Assembly (NCBI RefSeq): GCF_000382165.1
Contig: NZ_KB907715.1
Span: forward strand, 28,544-92,543
DNA from: Arsukibacterium perlucidum DSM 18276
GTDB taxonomy: Bacteria > Pseudomonadota > Gammaproteobacteria > Enterobacterales > Alteromonadaceae
DNA: 64,000 bases
Reading direction: 5' to 3'
Made by a program: the position numbers and the translations under genes. Below are positions 39,734 to 48,849 of the stretch, piece by piece. The notes under the pieces were generated by a model, which saw only the letters and a program-made list of their open reading frames with translations, did no database searches and was not told where the DNA came from. Numbering within the stretch: position 1 is the first letter of the stretch; each line of letters begins with the position of its first letter.

Positions 39734-41365
39734 CTAAACTTTAAACGCCTGACAACGCTGTGACAGTTGTTTTGCCAAGATGTTTAATTGCTCGCTGGCA
39801 TTTGATGAGCGCTCCGCGCCACTGTTAAGCTGGCGGATGTCATCGTTCAACATAGTAATGCTGTCAGCAATGGCAGTTGCGACCTGTTGCTGTTCGTCCG
39901 TTGCCACAGAAATCTCTGCATTTAATTGCACAATTTGTTTTACCGCACCTGCAATTTGCTGAAACATTTGATCAGTCTGGCGCGATTGACCTACGCTTTC
40001 GCTGGCCTGGATTGCAGCTTGCTCCATCGCTGCTACCGCTGAATCGGCTTGCTGTTGTAATTGGCTTATCATGGTGCGGATTGACTCCGTCGCTTGTTGG
40101 GTATTGGCAGACAACATACGCACTTCATCAGCTACCACTGAAAACCCCCGCCCCGCCTCACCGGCACGGGCAGCTTCTATTGCCGCATTGAGCGCCAGCA
40201 GATTGGTTTGCTCTGAAATTTTCCGGATCACCTCCAGCACGCTGGATATTTGGCTACTGTCCTGTTGTAACTGGCTGATAACCTGACTGGCTTGCAACAT
40301 TTTTTGCTCTAGCTGCTCAGTCGTGGCCATGCTGCTGGCCGCAACCAGGCTGCCGTCATGACTATACTGTTCGGCCTGCTCAGCACGGCTGGCAGCGCTG
40401 CGGCCATTTTCTGCAACCTGACGAATCGCCATACTCATTTGTTCAACGGCCGCAGCAACCTGACTAACCTGCTCGGTCTGACGGGCTGAACCATTGCTGA
40501 CTTCCTCGCTCACGGCAGAGACCTGCTCTGACTGCTGACTTAATGCTTCAGCACTGGCACCGAGTTTGCGGATTAGCTCCGCAAAAGACTGCAACATGGT
40601 ATTTAATGCCTGAGCCGCCTGGGCAATCTCATCTTTACCCTGGTCACTTGCCCGTAAGCGAAGATCTGATTGTTGAGCGACTTGCAGCAACAAACTACGT
40701 AAACCATTTAGGGGTACTGCCACAGACCGCTGAATTGCTATTACCAGGCCAGCAATTGCCAGCAGCAACAATAAACCACCAAACAAGTAAACTTTTACCA
40801 GCATGTCAGTAAAGTTCACCGACTGATCACGCACTACTGCGGCCGCAGCAATTTGCTGCTGAATAAAGGCATCAGCCAAATCGGCGAAGCTGGTTATCCT
40901 GCGTTCAATTTCACCATTAATAGTTGACTCATTTAAAATACGAACCAGTAACGCGTCACTGCCAGCAAATGACAACCATTCTTCGTATTGCTTAATAGAG
41001 CTGGCGAACGCCTCGTCCAGCGCCTGGTAACCATTTTCCTGCTCAAGCTGTGGCCGTTTTGCGGTGAAACTCTGCCAATGCAGCTGCGCCTGTTCCATCT
41101 GCGCCAATACGGTAGTCCGGGTATTTTCAGCAGAAGCCCAACCTGTCCGATACTTACGGATCTCAATCAAACCTTGCTGCTGAATAAGTTTCTGAGCACT
41201 CATTACATCAGACAAGATCACCAGGTGCTGGTCATATAATTGATGAAATAATTTATCTTTGGTTTGGGCAGCCCAGAAACTCGCTGCCAGCACCAGTGCC
41301 AACAGTAACAGTGGTAGCAGGCCGAGTAATAAAATACGTTGGGAAATATTCAGTTTAGACAACAT
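39734..41365 (-). CDS. Methyl-accepting chemoreceptor, probably Pho-regulated
   Basis: The 543-residue receptor has a membrane helix (about 11-30), a periplasmic helical domain of about 155 residues, a second helix (about 188-208), HAMP, and the conserved signalling hairpin [32 protein letters not shown]. The helical ligand domain is of the four-helix-bundle type. It lies directly upstream of pstS2 in the same direction and has its own PhoB box, so phosphate or another Pho-related solute is a likely attractant, comparable to the Pho-controlled chemoreceptors of Pseudomonas. That role is an inference from control and position. Confidence 0.9.
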   Translation of the reverse strand: MLSKLNISQRILLLGLLPLLLLALVLAASFWAAQTKDKLFHQLYDQHLVILSDVMSAQKLIQQQGLIEIRKYRTGWASAENTRTTVLAQMEQAQLHWQSFTAKRPQLEQENGYQALDEAFASSIKQYEEWLSFAGSDALLVRILNESTINGEIERRITSFADLADAFIQQQIAAAAVVRDQSVNFTDMLVKVYLFGGLLLLLAIAGLVIAIQRSVAVPLNGLRSLLLQVAQQSDLRLRASDQGKDEIAQAAQALNTMLQSFAELIRKLGASAEALSQQSEQVSAVSEEVSNGSARQTEQVSQVAAAVEQMSMAIRQVAENGRSAASRAEQAEQYSHDGSLVAASSMATTEQLEQKMLQASQVISQLQQDSSQISSVLEVIRKISEQTNLLALNAAIEAARAGEAGRGFSVVADEVRMLSANTQQATESIRTMISQLQQQADSAVAAMEQAAIQASESVGQSRQTDQMFQQIAGAVKQIVQLNAEISVATDEQQQVATAIADSITMLNDDIRQLNSGAERSSNASEQLNILAKQLSQRCQAFKV

Positions 41366-41395
41366 AGCGGGATCCCTGGCAGCATTAACTGATTT

Positions 41396-41429
41396 ATCGT
41401 ACCTACGGTAAGTGACATTTTTATGACAA
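41396..41429 (-). promoter_or_regulatory. PhoB box and -10 upstream of the chemoreceptor
   Basis: On the minus strand TTGTCAT-aaaa-ATGTCAC covers 41429-41412, and TACGAT (41401-41396) begins 10 bp after it. Strong match. Confidence 0.8.
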
Positions 41430-41473
41430 GCGCGGGCGTCTGCATTCAGAATTGGCTGAGCTCTGGCCAGCGC

Positions 41474-41503
41474 ATAAAAAAACCACCTGACTGGTGGTTT
41501 TTT
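41474..41503 (-). terminator. Terminator after the small lipoprotein
   Basis: AAAAAACCACC and GGTGGTTTTTT form an 11-bp stem with a TGACT loop, flanked by T runs on both strands, 18 bp after the stop of the small lipoprotein gene. Confidence 0.9.
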
Positions 41504-41520
41504 AGAATTAGCCTGTAGGC

Positions 41521-41742
41521 TTATTTTTCATCTTTAATTACCGCTACGCGCTTCGTTGGCGGATTTAACCAGACTACATGCCCGGTGTGCTTTGATGTGC
41601 GGGTTAAACTATTTGCTTCTGTCAGCCGATCATTGTCTACCACATAAGTGTACTGCTGCTGACTCAGGCTCGAGCAACCGCTTAAACCGATAATTGTAAA
41701 TGCTGCTAACGCTGTTACTAGGTGTTTTTTATTCATTTTCAT
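41521..41742 (-). CDS. Small lipoprotein of unknown function
   Basis: The 73-residue protein begins with a lipoprotein signal and the lipobox LSGC at about residue 22, leaving a mature part of about 50 residues. The mature part contains [22 protein letters not shown] and [13 protein letters not shown], a pattern I recognise only as a small conserved hypothetical. GGAG lies 7 bases before ATG 41742, so the longer frame from 41784 is less likely. It sits between the chemoreceptor and phoU2, with a possible PhoB box upstream and a strong terminator behind it. No function can be assigned. Confidence 0.75.
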   Translation of the reverse strand: MKMNKKHLVTALAAFTIIGLSGCSSLSQQQYTYVVDNDRLTEANSLTRTSKHTGHVVWLNPPTKRVAVIKDEK

Positions 41743-41793
41743 GGTTGTACTCCTGCTACGTCTTACCCAGACTATAGTCAGCACAACGTCAGC

Positions 41794-41827
41794 TGTCTAG
41801 CATATTTTTATTACAGTTTAGTGAAGG
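41794..41827 (-). promoter_or_regulatory. Possible PhoB box upstream of the small lipoprotein
   Basis: On the minus strand CCTTCAC-taaa-CTGTAAT covers 41827-41810, and TAGACA (41799-41794) lies 10 bp beyond. The first unit and the -10 are poor matches. Confidence 0.4.
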
Positions 41828-41963
41828 TTGGAAATAATTTTTTATTCTTTTATCATATTGTTTTTAAAGGAATTTTCAAGGTGTCGGCAATAAGCGCACT
41901 GTCATATTACAGCAATCTTTTTTACATAATTGTTAATTGTTAGTTTTGAGGCCTGAGCAGGCG

Positions 41964-42656
41964 TTAACGAGGGCGCCGCGGTTGCAGTTCAACCCGCGAT
42001 GACTGACCACTGCTTACTCTGGCCATAAACACAGCTTGTTTGGCCAGATTAACACTATGCTCTGAAATCCGTTCCAGGGCTCTGGCGACCCAATTGACCC
42101 CTAATACAGCATCCATCTGCTGTACCTTAACGTCGCTACTGGCCAGGTTGCTGCGCAAAATAGCGCCATAGCATTGATTAACTGTGGGTGCCAGACTGAT
42201 CGCTTGCTCAGCTTGCGCAACACTGAGTTGTTGCAATGCCGAAAGTGTCAGCGCCAGCATATTTCCAACCGGCCCGGCCAGGGTACTGATCGCCTGCAGC
42301 TGTGTTACCGTTGGCGATGTTACTGAGCTTAGTAACACCTGCTGCGCAATCTGAGCGTTTTGATTACAAATTTGCTCCAGATCACTGATCGCTTTTAATA
42401 GCGCCAGCACCAGCCTTAAATCGCGATCGCTTGATGTATGGCTCAACATATCGAGACAGTGGTCGTCCATTGCCAACTCAAAATCGTGAGCTCGTTGTAA
42501 CTGACTCAGTACTTGCTGCGCCAGAGCGGCATCTTTATCACGATAAGCCATTAATGCCTGCTCAAATTGTTGTAATGCCAGGCTGCTGATAGCCTGCAAG
42601 CGATGTCTGGCTTGTGCCATTTCAGCGCTGAAGCCCTGTTGGCTGTGGTCCGACAT
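41964..42656 (-). CDS. PhoU-like regulator (copy 2), beside arsR
   Basis: The 230-residue protein has the two PhoU repeats but a weaker second metal motif: the first repeat has LLKAISDLEQICNQNAQIAQQ and the second ARALERISEHSVNLAKQAV. PhoU1 has ERIGD in both repeats. An AAGGAAA site precedes the ATG. It is alone on its transcript and divergent from arsR, sharing the 176-bp intergenic region. It may be the PhoU partner of Pst system 2, which lacks its own, or an adaptor linked to the arsenic operon. Either reading is inference. Confidence 0.85.
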   Translation of the reverse strand: MSDHSQQGFSAEMAQARHRLQAISSLALQQFEQALMAYRDKDAALAQQVLSQLQRAHDFELAMDDHCLDMLSHTSSDRDLRLVLALLKAISDLEQICNQNAQIAQQVLLSSVTSPTVTQLQAISTLAGPVGNMLALTLSALQQLSVAQAEQAISLAPTVNQCYGAILRSNLASSDVKVQQMDAVLGVNWVARALERISEHSVNLAKQAVFMARVSSGQSSRVELQPRRPR

Positions 42657-42769
42657 ATTATTTTCCTTGTGCGATGTTTATGCCCGGCATCTTAGCGCTG
42701 TGCCTGTCCGGGGTAAAGATAAGCTTACTCACTCCAGTTTGTCGTTAAGCTGATCCGTAGCTAAGCAGA

Positions 42770-42809
42770 TTGACATATGAAAAAATGAATATATGATAAA
42801 TCGTATATT
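42770..42809 (+). promoter_or_regulatory. arsR promoter and ArsR operator palindrome
   Basis: TTGACA (42770-42775) and TATGAT (42792-42797), with a 16-bp spacer, form a strong sigma-70 promoter. The -10 sits inside an inverted repeat, AATATATGAT-aa with ATCGTATATT (42788-42809), matching in 9 of 10 arm positions. ArsR bound there would block RNA polymerase. Confidence 0.8.
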
Positions 42810-42832
42810 TCACTCCACTGGTTCTGACTACT

Positions 42833-43177
42833 ATGCTGTCACCCTTAGTATTTTATAAAGCGTTAGCCGATGACACCCGCTTAAAATGCTTGCTGTTAAT
42901 AACTACACAGCAAGAGTTATGCGTCTGTGAGCTGATGACCGCGCTGGAGCAAAGCCAACCAAAAATTTCGCGCCATTTAGCCCAGCTGCGCGCTGCCAAT
43001 ATTTTGCAGGACAGACGCAGCGGCCAGTGGGTGTTTTATTCATTGCACCCACAGCTACCGGCATGGGCACATCAGGTACTGCAACAAACTTTACTGGCAA
43101 ACCAGTCCTATCTGGCACCTTGCCAGCAACAACTTACTCTGGTATCAAACCGGCCTGCTGAGCAAGGCTGCTGTTAA
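42833..43177 (+). CDS. arsR: Arsenic-responsive repressor ArsR
   Basis: The 114-residue protein is a winged-helix ArsR/SmtB repressor. The metalloid-binding motif ELCVCEL is in the alpha-3 helix (about 28-34), and the DNA-recognition helix reads [18 protein letters not shown]. Unusual is a Cys pair at the very C-terminus (GCC), plus a Cys in APCQQQ, which could add As(III) ligands. It is the first gene of arsR-GAPDH-arsJ and 19 bp from the GAPDH start. The palindrome overlapping its promoter indicates autorepression relieved by arsenite. Confidence 0.93.
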   Translation: MLSPLVFYKALADDTRLKCLLLITTQQELCVCELMTALEQSQPKISRHLAQLRAANILQDRRSGQWVFYSLHPQLPAWAHQVLQQTLLANQSYLAPCQQQLTLVSNRPAEQGCC

Positions 43178-43196
43178 ATTATATAAGGAACATGAC

Positions 43197-44213
43197 ATGA
43201 GCATTAAAGTTGGTATTAACGGTTTTGGCCGCATTGGCCGCCTTGCGCTACGTGCAGCATTCGACTGGCCTGAGCTGGAGTTTGTGCAAATTAACGACCC
43301 GGCCGCTGATGCGGCTACCCATGCCCATCTGCTGAATTTTGACTCAGTGCATGGTATCTGGCGCCATAATGCCAGCGCCGAGGGCAGCAATATGGTGATT
43401 AATGGCAAAACCATTAAGGTAAGCCACAATAAAGCCATCAGCGACACTGACTGGTCAGGCTGCGACTTAGTCATTGAAGCCTCTGGTAAAATGAAAACCG
43501 TTGCTGTACTGCAGGATTATCTTAAGCAAGGGGTAAAACGGGTGGTAGTGAGCGCACCGGTAAAAGAAGCCGGCGCCTTAAATGTGGTAATGGGTGTTAA
43601 TCATCAGCTGTACGATAAAAGCAAACACCAGATAGTAACAGCAGCGAGCTGCACCACCAATTGCCTGGCACCCGTGGTTAAAGTGATCCACGAACAACTG
43701 GGTATCAAGCATGGTTCTATTACCACGATTCACAGTTTAACCAACACCCAAAGTATTATGGACACCCCGCACAAAGACTTACGCCGGGCCCGGGCCTGTG
43801 GCAGCAGTTTAATTCCAACCACGACCGGCTCGGCCACCGCCATTGTTGAAATTTTTCCGGAACTAAAAGGCCGCTTAAATGGCCATGCCGTGCGGGTGCC
43901 GCTGACTAACGCCTCTTTAACTGACTGTGTCTTTGAAGTAGAGCGCGCGACGACGGCCGAAGAAGTTAACGCCATGTTTAAGGCAGCAGCAGAAGGTGAG
44001 CTGAAAGATATTCTGGGCTATGAAACCCGGCCACTGGTATCGATTGATTATAAAACCGACCCACGCTCCAGCATTATTGATGCGCTTAGCACCATGGTTA
44101 TTAACGGTACTCAGCTGAAAATTTATGCCTGGTACGATAACGAGTGGGGCTACGCCAACCGCACAGTAGAGCTGGCGAAAATGGTGGGCTTGCAGGATCA
44201 GGCCACGGCCTGA
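43197..44213 (+). CDS. Glyceraldehyde-3-phosphate dehydrogenase of the ArsJ system
   Basis: The 338-residue enzyme has the full GAPDH signature: [14 protein letters not shown] for NAD binding, the catalytic [10 protein letters not shown] (about 148-157) and the general-base His in TTIHSLTN. In ars operons this GAPDH uses arsenate in place of phosphate to give unstable 1-arseno-3-phosphoglycerate, which ArsJ exports, as shown for Pseudomonas. It is not the glycolytic copy by context. AAGGAA lies before the ATG. The gene is 42 bp upstream of arsJ and part of the ArsR-controlled transcript. Confidence 0.95.
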   Translation: MSIKVGINGFGRIGRLALRAAFDWPELEFVQINDPAADAATHAHLLNFDSVHGIWRHNASAEGSNMVINGKTIKVSHNKAISDTDWSGCDLVIEASGKMKTVAVLQDYLKQGVKRVVVSAPVKEAGALNVVMGVNHQLYDKSKHQIVTAASCTTNCLAPVVKVIHEQLGIKHGSITTIHSLTNTQSIMDTPHKDLRRARACGSSLIPTTTGSATAIVEIFPELKGRLNGHAVRVPLTNASLTDCVFEVERATTAEEVNAMFKAAAEGELKDILGYETRPLVSIDYKTDPRSSIIDALSTMVINGTQLKIYAWYDNEWGYANRTVELAKMVGLQDQATA

Positions 44214-44255
44214 GCATCTGCCCGCTGATAATAATCCTGAAAAACCGAGCACAGC

Positions 44256-45464
44256 ATGGTTCTAGCTAATCTTTCACCCGCAGTACGCCAGTATTTACTG
44301 GTAACAGGCAATTACTGGGCCTTTACCCTGACCGATGGCGCGCTGCGGATGCTGGTGGTGCTGCATTTTTACAGCCTGGGCTATAGCGGCCTGAGCATTG
44401 CCATGCTGTTTTTGTTTTATGAGATTTTTGGCGTTATTACCAACCTGGTCGGTGGCTGGCTGGGGGCGCGAATTGGTTTAAACAAAACCATGAACATTGG
44501 CTTGTTTTTGCAAATTATCGCTCTGTCGATGCTGCTGTTACCCGCTGAGTATTTGATTGTACCCTGGGTAATGACAGCACAGGCATTATCAGGCATTGCC
44601 AAAGATTTAAATAAAATGAGCGCCAAAAGCAGCATTAAAATGCTGGTGTCCAGCGAGGCACAAGGCACCTTGTTTAAATGGGTAGCGCTGCTAACCGGCT
44701 CTAAAAACGCGCTTAAGGGCCTGGGCTTCTTTATCGGCGGTTTATTACTGAGTTTATTTGGGTTTCAGCTTGCTATTATGAGTATGGCGGTAATGTTATC
44801 GCTGGTCTGGCTGTTGAGTTTAATCAAGTTAAAGCAGGATTTAGGTAAAAGCAGTGCTAAACCTAAGTTCAATGAAATGTTGTCTAAAAGCCGGGCCATC
44901 AATATTTTATCGGCGGCCCGCATGTTGTTATTCGGCGCCCGTGATGTCTGGTTTGTTATTGCCCTGCCACTTTTCCTTGCCAGCCAGCTGGGCTGGGACC
45001 ACTGGACTGTCGGCGGCTTTTTAGCGCTGTGGGTAATAGGCTATGGCGGCGTCCAAAGTATCGCGCCGCTGCTACTGGGTAATAGCAAAATACCTGATGG
45101 TAAAACCGTGACCATATGGGCACTGCTGCTATGCGCTATTCCGGGACTGATTGCTATTGCGCTGACAGCCAACTGGCAGGTTGAATTGGCACTACTGGGC
45201 GGACTACTGCTGTTTGGCGCGGTGTTTGCGGTTAACTCTTCAGTACACAGCTATTTAATTGTCAGCTATGCCAAAAGCGATGGGGTATCGATGGATGTTG
45301 GTTTCTACTATATGGCCAATGCCATGGGCCGGCTATTGGGCACCGTGCTATCGGGCTGGCTTTATCAGAGCGCGGGTTTAATAACTTGCCTGTGGGTATC
45401 CAGTGCCATGTTGGTAGTTACGGTGTTCATTTCAAGCACGCTACCAAAAGCGAAACACGCTTAG
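44256..45464 (+). CDS. arsJ: Organoarsenical efflux permease ArsJ
   Basis: The 402-residue major-facilitator protein has about eleven or twelve membrane helices. Its N-terminus NYWAFTLTDGALRMLVVLHFYSLG-like region and the conserved KDLNKMSAKSSIKMLV loop are those of ArsJ. ArsJ exports 1-arseno-3-phosphoglycerate made by the neighbouring GAPDH; outside, the product decays and releases arsenate, so the pair acts as an arsenate efflux route without reduction. Together with the distant ACR3 pump the cell would have both As(V) and As(III) exits. No arsC-type reductase is visible in the window. Confidence 0.93.
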   Translation: MVLANLSPAVRQYLLVTGNYWAFTLTDGALRMLVVLHFYSLGYSGLSIAMLFLFYEIFGVITNLVGGWLGARIGLNKTMNIGLFLQIIALSMLLLPAEYLIVPWVMTAQALSGIAKDLNKMSAKSSIKMLVSSEAQGTLFKWVALLTGSKNALKGLGFFIGGLLLSLFGFQLAIMSMAVMLSLVWLLSLIKLKQDLGKSSAKPKFNEMLSKSRAINILSAARMLLFGARDVWFVIALPLFLASQLGWDHWTVGGFLALWVIGYGGVQSIAPLLLGNSKIPDGKTVTIWALLLCAIPGLIAIALTANWQVELALLGGLLLFGAVFAVNSSVHSYLIVSYAKSDGVSMDVGFYYMANAMGRLLGTVLSGWLYQSAGLITCLWVSSAMLVVTVFISSTLPKAKHA

Positions 45465-45557
45465 CACCCTATTTAAGGTAAGTTTTCCGGCAACTCGCAC
45501 AACTTAAAAAAAACAGCTACAGTAAAATAACCCGATAAATGTGTAGTATCGACTTGA

Positions 45558-47471
45558 ATGCCGGATAAGCCAGATCTTACTCAAACATCCGTTGTTAGCC
45601 ACCCCAACCAGCTGGACAAGCTGCGAACTAAACGTTTACTGCAAATAACAGTACTCACTTTGTTTGGCCTGGTGTTGGCCGTAGCGGTTGCAGCCGGCAG
45701 CACTAAGTGGGTGTTGCTGAGCGGCTGTTTTGCCCTCGCTTTTGCCGCTGTGCTGGCATATCAACGCCGGCTGGTTGCCGCAACCTATATGTTGCTGTGG
45801 GCGATGTGCTTAATGCTGTCGGCATTGGCTTTTATTTCCGGAGGTATTCGCGATTTAGCCCTGCTGGGCTATCCCGGCGTGCTGGTATTTGCGGCCATGC
45901 TCGGCAACAGCAAGCTGTTCTTTTCACTAATCAGCTTTATGCTGGCTTTCTGTGCTTTGCTGACATACCTGGCAATCAGTGGCATTGTGCCGCCCGTTAT
46001 ACCGACTATCAGTGCCGCGCACTTCGTGTTTATTAGCGCTATTTTACTGGTTACCGGCGGTTGCGTGTATTTATTGTATCGTGACCAGAAACAGCTTATG
46101 TGCTCGCTGCAGAGTGAGAACCACCGGGTGAAGCAAAGCCAGGCTCATATTGAGCATTTGGCGTTACACGACCCGCTTACTGCCTTGCCGAACCGGGTTT
46201 ACTGCCAGCAACATTTTCAACGTCTGTATGGTGAATGTCTGGCTAACGCTCAACGGCTGGCCGTACTATTTCTAGATTTAGATAATTTTAAACCGGTTAA
46301 TGATTCGCTGGGCCATGCTGCCGGCGATTTACTATTGCAACAACTGGCCCGGCGACTGGAAAATCAGTTGGCTGAAAACGATATTTTATGTCGGTTTGGT
46401 GGCGATGAGTTTTTATTGCTGGTACCCGGATTCAGCAGTAACGAGCAGTTGGCAGCCAGAGCAAGCGCCTTGTTGCAGCAAACCACTGCACCGTTTTTTA
46501 TTATGCAAAATCAGATAGAAATTTCAGGCTCAGTCGGCATTGCTATTGCTCCGGACGATGGCAAGGAGTTCAGTGAAATATGCAAACATGCCGACATGGC
46601 TATGTTCCAGGCAAAAGCCGATGGCCGCAATGTTTATCGTTTTTACCATGATGAATTAAACAAGGCCAGTATTGACAAATTTAACCTGTTGCAACTTATG
46701 CGCAAGGCATTAAAGAAAAACGAATTCCAGCTATACTTTCAGCCCAAACTGCAACTAAGTGATCAACGGATCATCGGTGCAGAGGCTCTGCTGCGCTGGC
46801 CTCAGGCCGATGGCAGCATGATTAGCCCGGATGAGTTTATTCCGCTGGCCGAAAGCAGTGGCCTGATAGTCGAAATTGGCGAATGGGTGTTACAGCAAGC
46901 GTGCCTGGCTTGCAGCCGCTGGCATCAGCAAGGGTATGATTTGACCATCGCGGTTAATTTATCATATGTCCAGTTCCGTGATGGCAAACTGGAGCAACAA
47001 GTACAACAGGCGCTTACCGCTGCAGCCCTGCCTGCCCGTGCACTGGAAATGGAGTTAACCGAGTCGTTACTTATTGGAGAAGGTGACAATATTGCCAAAC
47101 AACTGGCGGCTTTACATCAACTGGGGATCCGCTTCTCCATCGATGACTTTGGCACCGGTTACTCTAACCTGGGTTATTTACGCCGGTTTAATGCCAGCCG
47201 GCTGAAAATTGATAAATCTTTTATCTTGTCACTTTGCTTATCAGAGCGGGACGAACCGCTGGTGCGGGCTATTATTCAGATGAGTAAAAGCCTCGGCCTT
47301 AAAACCGTAGCGGAAGGCATTGAAGACAGCGCAACCGCTGCCCAGCTGGCCCTGCTGGGATGTGATGAGGGGCAGGGGTTTTTCTGGGCCCAAGCATTAC
47401 CTGAAAGTGACTTTCTGGGCTATGTCAGTGCCGAATTAATGAATGAAGCCAGAAAATCCAAACCTGATTAA
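45558..47471 (+). CDS. Membrane GGDEF-EAL c-di-GMP protein
   Basis: The 637-residue protein has about six N-terminal membrane helices (about 28-175), then a GGDEF domain (about 195-355) with an intact RFGGDEFLLL, and an EAL domain (about 375-625) with GAEALLRW, the DDFGTGYSNL loop and VAEGIED. Both catalytic motifs are complete, so it may both make and degrade cyclic di-GMP. The membrane part resembles a MASE-type sensor, but its ligand is unknown. Expression appears independent of the ars operon, 93 bp upstream. Confidence 0.9.
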   Translation: MPDKPDLTQTSVVSHPNQLDKLRTKRLLQITVLTLFGLVLAVAVAAGSTKWVLLSGCFALAFAAVLAYQRRLVAATYMLLWAMCLMLSALAFISGGIRDLALLGYPGVLVFAAMLGNSKLFFSLISFMLAFCALLTYLAISGIVPPVIPTISAAHFVFISAILLVTGGCVYLLYRDQKQLMCSLQSENHRVKQSQAHIEHLALHDPLTALPNRVYCQQHFQRLYGECLANAQRLAVLFLDLDNFKPVNDSLGHAAGDLLLQQLARRLENQLAENDILCRFGGDEFLLLVPGFSSNEQLAARASALLQQTTAPFFIMQNQIEISGSVGIAIAPDDGKEFSEICKHADMAMFQAKADGRNVYRFYHDELNKASIDKFNLLQLMRKALKKNEFQLYFQPKLQLSDQRIIGAEALLRWPQADGSMISPDEFIPLAESSGLIVEIGEWVLQQACLACSRWHQQGYDLTIAVNLSYVQFRDGKLEQQVQQALTAAALPARALEMELTESLLIGEGDNIAKQLAALHQLGIRFSIDDFGTGYSNLGYLRRFNASRLKIDKSFILSLCLSERDEPLVRAIIQMSKSLGLKTVAEGIEDSATAAQLALLGCDEGQGFFWAQALPESDFLGYVSAELMNEARKSKPD

Positions 47472-47517
47472 GCTCAGTTGCGTATAGTCTGTTTTATTTT
47501 GACGCTATAAGTTGCTT

Positions 47518-48285
47518 ATGAACAAAGCTTACTCATCAAAAGGCCTTATTGTTATCACCGGTGCTGGCCAACGGGTCGGCTTATATTGCGCTAGCGCCCT
47601 GTTACAGCAGGGCTATCAGCTGCTGGTAAGTTACCGTAAACTGACCGCCGGCATTACGGCGTTGCAACAAGCCGGGGCACATTGTGTCGCTGCCGATTTT
47701 ACTGAGCTGGAAAGTATGGCCGCCTTTATTAAAGCGCTGGCACCTTACCCTGCTATCCGGGCCATTATTCATAATGCTTCCAGCTGGCAAGCAGATTTGC
47801 CGATGCAGCAGGAGTTAACAGCACAATCATTACCGGAGCAGTTGCAGCAGGATGCGCAGGTATTCGATGCAATGCAGCAAATCCATGCCCGGGCGCCTTA
47901 TCTGCTAAACCGTGCCTTATTGCCTAAGTTGCTGGCCAGCCCCAACGGAGCCGACATTATTCACCTGACCGACTTTGTTGCCAGCGTCGGCAGCAGCAAA
48001 CATCAGGCCTATGCTGCCTCGAAAGCTGCACTGGAAAATCTGACCTTGTCGCTGGCACGCCAGTTGGCTCCAGACATTAAGGTAAACGCCATAGCACCGG
48101 CGCTATTAATGTTTAATGAAAGCGATGACGAGGCCTATCGTAAAAAAGCGCTGGCAAAGTCATTGCTGGCTATTGAACCGGGCCCTGATGAAGTACTGCA
48201 AAGCATTTTGTATCTGTTGAACAGCAAGTACATTACCGGCAGGGTGCTTGCCGTCGATGGGGGCCGCCATTTAAAGCTGCCCTGA
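47518..48285 (+). CDS. folM: Short-chain reductase, FolM-like (dihydromonapterin reductase)
   Basis: The 255-residue protein is a Rossmann-fold reductase. It has the cofactor loop VITGAGQRVGLYCASALLQQG, the internal Ser, the catalytic pair YAASKAAL (Tyr-x-x-x-Lys) and the end motif GRVLAVDGG. The RVG and ILYLL segments fit FolM, which reduces dihydromonapterin using NADPH and has weak dihydrofolate reductase activity. ATG 47518 is preferred to a TTG two codons earlier. It is followed by a perfect palindromic terminator shared with the convergent HiPIP gene. Other SDR functions cannot be excluded. Confidence 0.75.
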   Translation: MNKAYSSKGLIVITGAGQRVGLYCASALLQQGYQLLVSYRKLTAGITALQQAGAHCVAADFTELESMAAFIKALAPYPAIRAIIHNASSWQADLPMQQELTAQSLPEQLQQDAQVFDAMQQIHARAPYLLNRALLPKLLASPNGADIIHLTDFVASVGSSKHQAYAASKAALENLTLSLARQLAPDIKVNAIAPALLMFNESDDEAYRKKALAKSLLAIEPGPDEVLQSILYLLNSKYITGRVLAVDGGRHLKLP

Positions 48286-48294
48286 TTAAATAAC

Positions 48295-48322
48295 AAAAAA
48301 ACGGCCCGCGGGCCGTTTTTTT
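48295..48322. terminator. Bidirectional terminator
   Basis: A perfect palindrome of the type ACGGCCC-GC-GGGCCGT is flanked by seven A and seven T. It separates the convergent folM-like and HiPIP genes. Confidence 0.93.
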
Positions 48323-48336
48323 GTTAACAGCTGCTG

Positions 48337-48633
48337 TTAGGCTGCAACTTTTTTAACCCAGGCTGCACACCAGCCTTCATTGGCAACCAGTTTGCCAGGG
48401 AAAATAGCACAAGGCCGCCATTGCTTGCCATCTTCACCCTGGACCAAATTACAATTGCCGCAAATTTGCCCCTCTACTTCTGATTTATGGGTGTAACGCA
48501 TAGCCGCTGCAAGCGGGTCATCCAGTTTCAGCTGCTCAGCTGCCAAGGCGCTGAGACTGACACCACCAGTGGTAATACCGATGACTGTTCCGGCCGATAT
48601 TTTAAAAAACGTGCGACGATTCAAGTTACTCAT
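48337..48633 (-). CDS. High-potential iron-sulfur protein (HiPIP)
   Basis: This 98-residue periplasmic electron carrier holds one [4Fe-4S] cluster. It has a Tat signal (NRRTFFKISAG...SALA) for export of the folded protein. Cluster ligands are visible as ICGNC, the Cys in PCAIF and the Cys in GWCAAW, with the usual aromatic residues around them. HiPIPs shuttle electrons between respiratory or photosynthetic complexes; here the partner is not local. A GGAGAG site precedes the ATG. Confidence 0.95.
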   Translation of the reverse strand: MSNLNRRTFFKISAGTVIGITTGGVSLSALAAEQLKLDDPLAAAMRYTHKSEVEGQICGNCNLVQGEDGKQWRPCAIFPGKLVANEGWCAAWVKKVAA

Positions 48634-48746
48634 AAATCACTCTCCTGCATTTGATGATTATTATAATACTGCTTAAAGTAGCCGCCGGTTTTGACGGACA
48701 TCAACTAATTAGTACAAATAACATTCTAGACTTTAGTATCAGCATA

Positions 48747-48766
48747 GCCGGTAATGCTTTACCGGC
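48747..48766 (+). repeat. Perfect inverted repeat upstream of chemoreceptor 2
   Basis: GCCGGTAA (48747-48754) and TTACCGGC (48759-48766) form an 8-bp hairpin with a TGCT loop. An in-frame ATG at 48754 lies inside it, which argues against that codon as the start of the following gene. It might be an operator or an mRNA hairpin. Confidence 0.7.
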
Positions 48767-48849
48767 CCGATATTTCTGCCATAGTTGTTTTATTAAAAAG
48801 TTGTTTAAGTAATAAGCAGCTTAATGATAGTGCATATTCCGGAGCTACT

